A stretch of 64,000 bases of DNA from Saccharopolyspora gregorii (GTDB lineage Bacteria; Actinomycetota; Actinomycetes; Mycobacteriales; Pseudonocardiaceae): the NCBI RefSeq assembly GCF_024734405.1, contig NZ_CP059556.1, positions 1,240,001 to 1,304,000 of the forward strand. The letters run 5' to 3'. Both the position numbers and the translations under genes were made by a program. The stretch's first letter is position 1, and every line of letters begins with the position of its first letter. Under the pieces are notes generated by a model. The model was not told the DNA's origin, did not search any database, and was given only the letters and a program-made list of their open reading frames with translations. This document shows, piece by piece, positions 59,788 to 64,000 of the stretch.

Positions 59788-61362
59788 GTGGTGGGAAGTC
59801 CGAAGGCGCCGGAGTTCGGCGCGGAGGCGGCCCGGAGCTGGGCGCGGGAATCGGTGGCCGCGCTGGAGCGGGACCGGGCGGCGCTGGACCGGATCAACGT
59901 GTACCCGGTGGCCGACGGCGACACCGGGACGAACCTGCTGCACACCATGAGCTCGGCGCTGGCGGTGGTCGAAGGCGCTCCGGACGTGCTGGGCGACGTG
60001 CTGGGCGCGCTGGCCGCGGGCGCGGTCTCGGGGGCGCGCGGCAACTCCGGGATGCTGCTCTCGCAGGTCCTGCGGGGCGTGGCCGAGCAGCTGCGCGCGG
60101 CGACCTCGATGGACGGTGCCGCGCTGCGCGCCGCGCTGCACCAGGCGTCCGCGCTCGCCGCGGAGGCGATCGCGGAACCGGTGGACGGCACCATGCTCTC
60201 GGTGTTGCGCGCCGCAGCCGAGGGGACCGGCGACGCGGGCGACGAGCTGGGCGAGGTCGTGCGCGCCGCGACCGCGGCGGCGATCGAGGCGCTGGCGCGG
60301 ACCCCCGGCCAGCTGCCCGCGCTGGCCGCCGCCGGGGTGGTCGACGCGGGTGGGCGCGGGCTGGTGGTGCTGCTGGACGCGCTGCACGCGGTGGTGCACG
60401 ACGGGGCCCGCCTCGCCCCGGATCCGCCGGCGGGGGACGTCACCGTCCCCACCGAGCAGGGCGGCTACGCGTACGAGGTGATGTACCTGCTGGCCGGGGC
60501 CGAACCGGACGGGGTCGACCGGCTGCGCACCGCGCTCGCCGAGCTCGGCGACTGCGTGTCCGTGGTCGGGGACGGTGCGGGCGCGTGGGCGGTGCACGTG
60601 CACTGCGACGACATCGGCGGTGCGATCGAGGCGGGCATCGAGACCGGCAGGCCCAGCCGGATCCGGGTGCAGCGCTTCGCCGACCAGGCGGTCGCCCACC
60701 CGGTGGGGCAGGCGGTGCTCGCCTGCGTGGCGGGGGACGCGCTCGCCGAGCTGTTCCGCGCGGAAGGGGCCGAGGTGCTGCCGCTGGGGGACGCGGACCC
60801 GCAGGTGTCCGACCTGGTCGCGGCGATCGAGCGGACCCGCGCCGCGCACGTGGTGCTGCTGCCCAACGAGGAGGGGCTGGGCGAGCGGGCCGAGCTGGCC
60901 GCGAAGCGCGCCGTGCGCGACGGCCGGGACGTCGTGGTGGTGCCGACCGCGTCCCCGGTGCAGGGCCTCGCCGCGCTGGCCGTGCACGACCCGGCCCGCC
61001 GCAGCGCCGACGACGCGGTGGTGATGGCGGAGGCCGCGGCCGCGACCCGGCGCGGGGAACTGCGCATCGCCGAGTCGGAAGCGCTGACCTGGGCGGGCCG
61101 CTGCGCGCCCGGTGACGTGCTGGGCCTGGTGGACGGCGAGGTCGTGCTGGTGGGCCGCGATTTCCCCGCGGTGGCGCGGGATCTGGTGGACCGCATGCTG
61201 ACCGCGGGCGGCGAGCTGGTGACGGTGCTGGTGGGCGATCGGGCGCCCGCGGCGGCGGCCGACCGGATCGTCGAGCACCTCGCCCGGCACCGCCCCGAGG
61301 TGGAGTGCGCCTGCTACCCGGCGGGCGCGCTGCCCGCCGCGCTGCTGCTGGGCGTGGAGTAG
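59788..61362 (+). CDS. DAK-domain protein, FakA-like fatty-acid kinase family
   Basis: Predicted 524 residues. The N-terminal DhaL-like kinase domain has NVYPVADGDTGTNLLHTM (ATP/Mg site) and SGARGNSGMLLSQVLRG; the rest is the FakA middle and C-terminal DegV-like domain. In Firmicutes FakA phosphorylates fatty acids held by FakB; in actinobacteria the partner is less clear. It precedes recG as in M. tuberculosis (Rv2974c/Rv2975c region), where it appears split; here it is one frame. The leaderless -10 box supports the GTG. Confidence 0.88.
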   Translation: MVGSPKAPEFGAEAARSWARESVAALERDRAALDRINVYPVADGDTGTNLLHTMSSALAVVEGAPDVLGDVLGALAAGAVSGARGNSGMLLSQVLRGVAEQLRAATSMDGAALRAALHQASALAAEAIAEPVDGTMLSVLRAAAEGTGDAGDELGEVVRAATAAAIEALARTPGQLPALAAAGVVDAGGRGLVVLLDALHAVVHDGARLAPDPPAGDVTVPTEQGGYAYEVMYLLAGAEPDGVDRLRTALAELGDCVSVVGDGAGAWAVHVHCDDIGGAIEAGIETGRPSRIRVQRFADQAVAHPVGQAVLACVAGDALAELFRAEGAEVLPLGDADPQVSDLVAAIERTRAAHVVLLPNEEGLGERAELAAKRAVRDGRDVVVVPTASPVQGLAALAVHDPARRSADDAVVMAEAAAATRRGELRIAESEALTWAGRCAPGDVLGLVDGEVVLVGRDFPAVARDLVDRMLTAGGELVTVLVGDRAPAAAADRIVEHLARHRPEVECACYPAGALPAALLLGVE

Positions 61363-61515
61363 CCGGGCGGAGTTCTCCGCGCCGCGGCGGGAAAACGGGC
61401 AGCCGACGCGGTGCGACGCGGTGGTCGCTCGGCGCACCGGTCCGCCCTCCTGACGCCCCCGTCCGATAACTTCGGAGCGGGTACGGCGGGGCACGGGCGA
61501 CACGGGCAGGGCGGC

Positions 61516-63747
61516 ATGACCACTTCGGAGACGGGGCTCGACCGGGTGCTGGGCGCGAAGACCGGGGAGGCGCTGGAATCCTCGCTCGGTCTGTCCACTG
61601 TGGGCGATCTGCTGCGGCACTACCCGCGCCGCTACGCCGAGCGCGGTGAGCTGACCGCGATCGCCGGGCTGGAGCTCGACGAGCACGTGACGGTGCTGGC
61701 GAAGGTGGACCGCGTCTCCAAGCGCAGCATGCGTTCCCGCCGCGGCACCATCGTGGAAGCCCGCATCACCGACGGACACCGCTCGCTGACCTGCACGTTC
61801 TTCAACCAGGCGTGGCGGGAGCGGGAACTGCTGCCGGGGCGGCAGGGCATGTTCGCGGGCAAGGTCACCGCCTACCGCGGCTCGTTCCAGCTCTCCCACC
61901 CCGAGTACCAGCTGTTCGACTCGGACGACCCGGAGCGGGCCGGTTCGGCGGTGGAGGAGTTCGCGGGCGCGCTGATCCCCGTCTACCCGTCCGCGCAGGG
62001 GCTCCCGTCCTGGTCCATCGCCCGCTGCGTGCGCCAGGTGCTCGACACCTGGGACGGCGCGGACGATCCGCTGCCTGCGGAGCTGCGCGCCGAGCACCGC
62101 CTGCTGGGGCTGGAGACCGCGCTGCGCAAGATCCACCGGCCGAAGGACCACGCGGAGGTCGCCGCCGCGCAGAACCGGCTCAAGTGGGACGAGGCGCTGG
62201 CGGTGCAGCTGGTGCTGGCGCGGCTGCGCGAATCGGCGCACGAGAACCCGGCCCCGGCGTGCCCGCGGCGCGAGGACGGGCTGCTCGCCGACTTCGACGG
62301 CAGGCTCCCGTTCCAGCTGACCGCCGGGCAGGCCGAGATCGGCACCGAGATCGCCGCCGACCTCGCCGCCGAGCAACCGATGAACCGGCTGGTGCAGGGG
62401 GAAGTGGGCTCCGGCAAGACCGTCGTCGCGTTGCGCGGCATGCTGCAGGTCGTCGACGCCGGACGGCAGGCCGCGATGCTCGCGCCCACCGAAGTGCTCG
62501 CCGCCCAGCACGCCCGGTCGCTCGCGGAACTGCTCGGCGACCTGAGCACCGCCGGGGAGCTCGGCGCGCCCGAGCGGGCCACCCGCATCACCCTGCTCAC
62601 CGGTTCGCTGCCCGCCGCCGCGCGGAAGAAGGCGCTGCTGGAGGCCGCGTCCGGGGAGGCGGGCATCGTCGTCGGCACGCACGCGCTGATCCAGGACCGG
62701 GTGTCCTTCGCCGACCTCGGGCTCGTCGTGGTCGACGAGCAGCACCGCTTCGGCGTGGAGCAGCGGGACGCGCTGCGCGCCCGCGGCGGCTCCGAATCCG
62801 CGCCGCACGTGCTGGTGATGACCGCGACGCCGATCCCGCGGACCGTCGCGATGACCGTGTACGGCGACCTGGAGACCTCCGCGCTGCGCGAACTGCCCAG
62901 CGGCCGCTCGCCGATCAGCACCAGCGTGGTCCCGGTGGCGGAGAAACCGGCGTGGCTGGACCGGGCGTGGCAGCGGATCCGGGAGGAGGTCGCCGCCGGG
63001 CACCAGGTGTACGTGGTGTGCCCGCGCATCGGCGACGACGAGCAGAACCCGCCGAAGAAGGGGAAGAAGAAGCCGAGCACCGACGACGGCGTGGAAGAAC
63101 CCGAGGACGCGGGCGCGGGCACCGACGAGCGCCGCCCGCCGCTGGCGGTGCTCGACGTGGCCGAGCGGTTGAGCGGCGGGCCGCTGTCCGGGCTGCGGCT
63201 GGGCGTGCTGCACGGCAGGCTCGCCGCCGACGACAAGGACGCGGTGATGCGGGCGTTCGCCGCGGGCGAGCTGGACGTCCTGGTCGCCACCACCGTCGTC
63301 GAGGTCGGGGTGAACGTGCCGAACGCGACCGTCATGGTGATCATGGACGCGGACCGGTTCGGGGTCAGCCAGCTGCACCAGCTGCGCGGGCGCGTCGGCC
63401 GCGGCTCGGCCCCCGGCCTGTGCCTGCTGGTGAGCGAGGCGATGGCGGGCACCTCCACGCGGGACCGGCTGGACGCGGTCGCGTCCACCACGGACGGTTT
63501 CGAGCTGGCCCGGTTGGACTTGGAGCTGCGCCGCGAGGGTGATGTGCTCGGTGCCGCCCAGTCCGGTCGCCGTTCGGGGCTGAAGATGTTGTCGCTGCTG
63601 CGGGACGAGGACGTCATCGCCGAAGCGAGGGATGCCGCGCAGCGCTACGTCGCCGAGGACCCGTCGCTGCGCGCGCACCCGGGTCTGGCGCGGATGGTCG
63701 GCGAGGTCGTGGACGAGGGTCGCGCCGGGTACCTGGAGAAGAGCTGA
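61516..63747 (+). CDS. recG: ATP-dependent DNA helicase RecG
   Basis: Predicted 743 residues. An N-terminal wedge/OB domain (to about residue 260) is followed by helicase domains with Walker A GEVGSGKTVVA, box VVDEQHRFGV and VMTATPIPRT, and the C-terminal QxxGRxGR-type LRGRVGRGS. It reverses stalled replication forks. A charged insert (KKGKKKPSTDDGVEEPEDAG) sits between the two helicase lobes. ATG 61516 is chosen to match the family start; the in-frame start at 61411 adds 35 low-complexity residues. Confidence 0.95.
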   Translation: MTTSETGLDRVLGAKTGEALESSLGLSTVGDLLRHYPRRYAERGELTAIAGLELDEHVTVLAKVDRVSKRSMRSRRGTIVEARITDGHRSLTCTFFNQAWRERELLPGRQGMFAGKVTAYRGSFQLSHPEYQLFDSDDPERAGSAVEEFAGALIPVYPSAQGLPSWSIARCVRQVLDTWDGADDPLPAELRAEHRLLGLETALRKIHRPKDHAEVAAAQNRLKWDEALAVQLVLARLRESAHENPAPACPRREDGLLADFDGRLPFQLTAGQAEIGTEIAADLAAEQPMNRLVQGEVGSGKTVVALRGMLQVVDAGRQAAMLAPTEVLAAQHARSLAELLGDLSTAGELGAPERATRITLLTGSLPAAARKKALLEAASGEAGIVVGTHALIQDRVSFADLGLVVVDEQHRFGVEQRDALRARGGSESAPHVLVMTATPIPRTVAMTVYGDLETSALRELPSGRSPISTSVVPVAEKPAWLDRAWQRIREEVAAGHQVYVVCPRIGDDEQNPPKKGKKKPSTDDGVEEPEDAGAGTDERRPPLAVLDVAERLSGGPLSGLRLGVLHGRLAADDKDAVMRAFAAGELDVLVATTVVEVGVNVPNATVMVIMDADRFGVSQLHQLRGRVGRGSAPGLCLLVSEAMAGTSTRDRLDAVASTTDGFELARLDLELRREGDVLGAAQSGRRSGLKMLSLLRDEDVIAEARDAAQRYVAEDPSLRAHPGLARMVGEVVDEGRAGYLEKS

Positions 63748-64000
63748 CCTGCGCCACCCGGTGCTGCCGGCCGCGGGGTGGTCCGATGGTGCGGCGGGGT
63801 GGCCCGGCGGGAGCGGCGGATCAAGTCCCCGATCTTGCCGGATCAGGAAGAACGACGAAATTTCTATTCCGCAGGTCTTGTGCACCTTCGGTGTCCTCGC
63901 AGGTCATTACGGTCGGATGACGTGGGTCACCCCATGATTCTCTCGTCAGGCGGAATTTTCGCGGTACCGTTTCGGGACCGTCCGACACCTGTCCAGGAGG
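63748..64000 (+). other. Upstream region of the next gene, ending in a ribosome binding site
   Basis: After recG the sequence becomes less GC-rich (63850-63970), suggesting a promoter region. The last seven bases, CAGGAGG, form a strong Shine-Dalgarno sequence, so a start codon should lie just past the window. Confidence 0.6.

Noticed and set aside
59236-63885. A 1549-codon minus-strand open frame across recG and the DAK gene
   Set aside because: It is antisense to two well-supported genes and has no recognisable domain. Long antisense frames are expected where third codon positions are nearly all G or C.

Overview
The window is very GC-rich, with GTG starts common, 1-14 nt overlaps between genes and TANNNT-type -10 boxes placed 6-8 nt before start codons. 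This is the style of an actinobacterial chromosome. The gene order, as I recall it, follows the Mycobacterium tuberculosis block from about Rv3025c (iscS) to Rv2973c (recG): iscS, mnmA, a MetE-like protein, ligA, an ACT protein, gatCAB, lppZ, a DoxX protein, cfp6, ilvBNC, serA, leuB, a FAH protein, gltX, an IclR regulator, leuCD, hupB, mutT1, ppk, fbiD, gpsA, ddl, thiL, ung, rpmB, a DAK protein and recG. The extra genes and protein style suggest the Pseudonocardiales (for example a Saccharopolyspora relative). That placement is inference. I see no transposase, prophage, rRNA or CRISPR array.

Layout. 1-5.8 kb: the end of a cysteine desulfurase, mnmA, an iron-box-controlled siderophore lipoprotein, a MetE-like protein and two hypothetical genes. 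5.9-13 kb: ligA, an ACT protein and gatC-gatA-small membrane protein-gatB. 13-17.8 kb: an acetyltransferase, a cation/proton antiporter, an LppZ-like lipoprotein and a DoxX protein. 17.8-41 kb: a nearly complete branched-chain amino acid set (ilvD, ilvB-ilvN-ilvC, leuB, cimA, leuC-leuD and an NdgR/LtbR-type regulator), with serA, gltX, a HAD hydrolase, one tRNA-Gln and two tRNA-Glu genes between. leuA and ilvE are not in the window. 41-47 kb: hupB, mutT1, ppk and fbiD. 47-54 kb: an acyltransferase, gpsA, a cystathionine gamma-lyase, cysteine dioxygenase, a MocR regulator and ddl. 54-64 kb: a DUF3515 protein, an Lrp-type sensor domain, thiL, an MFS transporter, ung, rpmB, a FakA-like protein and recG. 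The window ends on a ribosome binding site for the next gene.

Genes that work together. GltX, tRNA-Gln and GatCAB form the indirect Gln-tRNA(Gln) route. IlvBNCD, CimA and LeuBCD make the valine, isoleucine and leucine precursors. Two of these units have leader peptides followed by terminator-like hairpins: [16 protein letters not shown] before ilvB and MATTTMIIIGARAG before cimA. The second carries three consecutive Ile codons ahead of an isoleucine-pathway gene.

The least expected features are non-coding. A dispersed hairpin element occurs four times (8.2, 13.1, 25.0 and 33.4 kb). Its stem shows two compensatory base-pair changes between copies, and one copy lacks the central hairpin. Around the second tRNA-Glu gene, the + strand has 233 and 140 consecutive bases without a single adenine, including G-runs and a 7-copy CTCGGC hexamer. 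Other unusual points are a roughly 234-residue HupB-like disordered extension on polyphosphate kinase and several precise palindromic operators.
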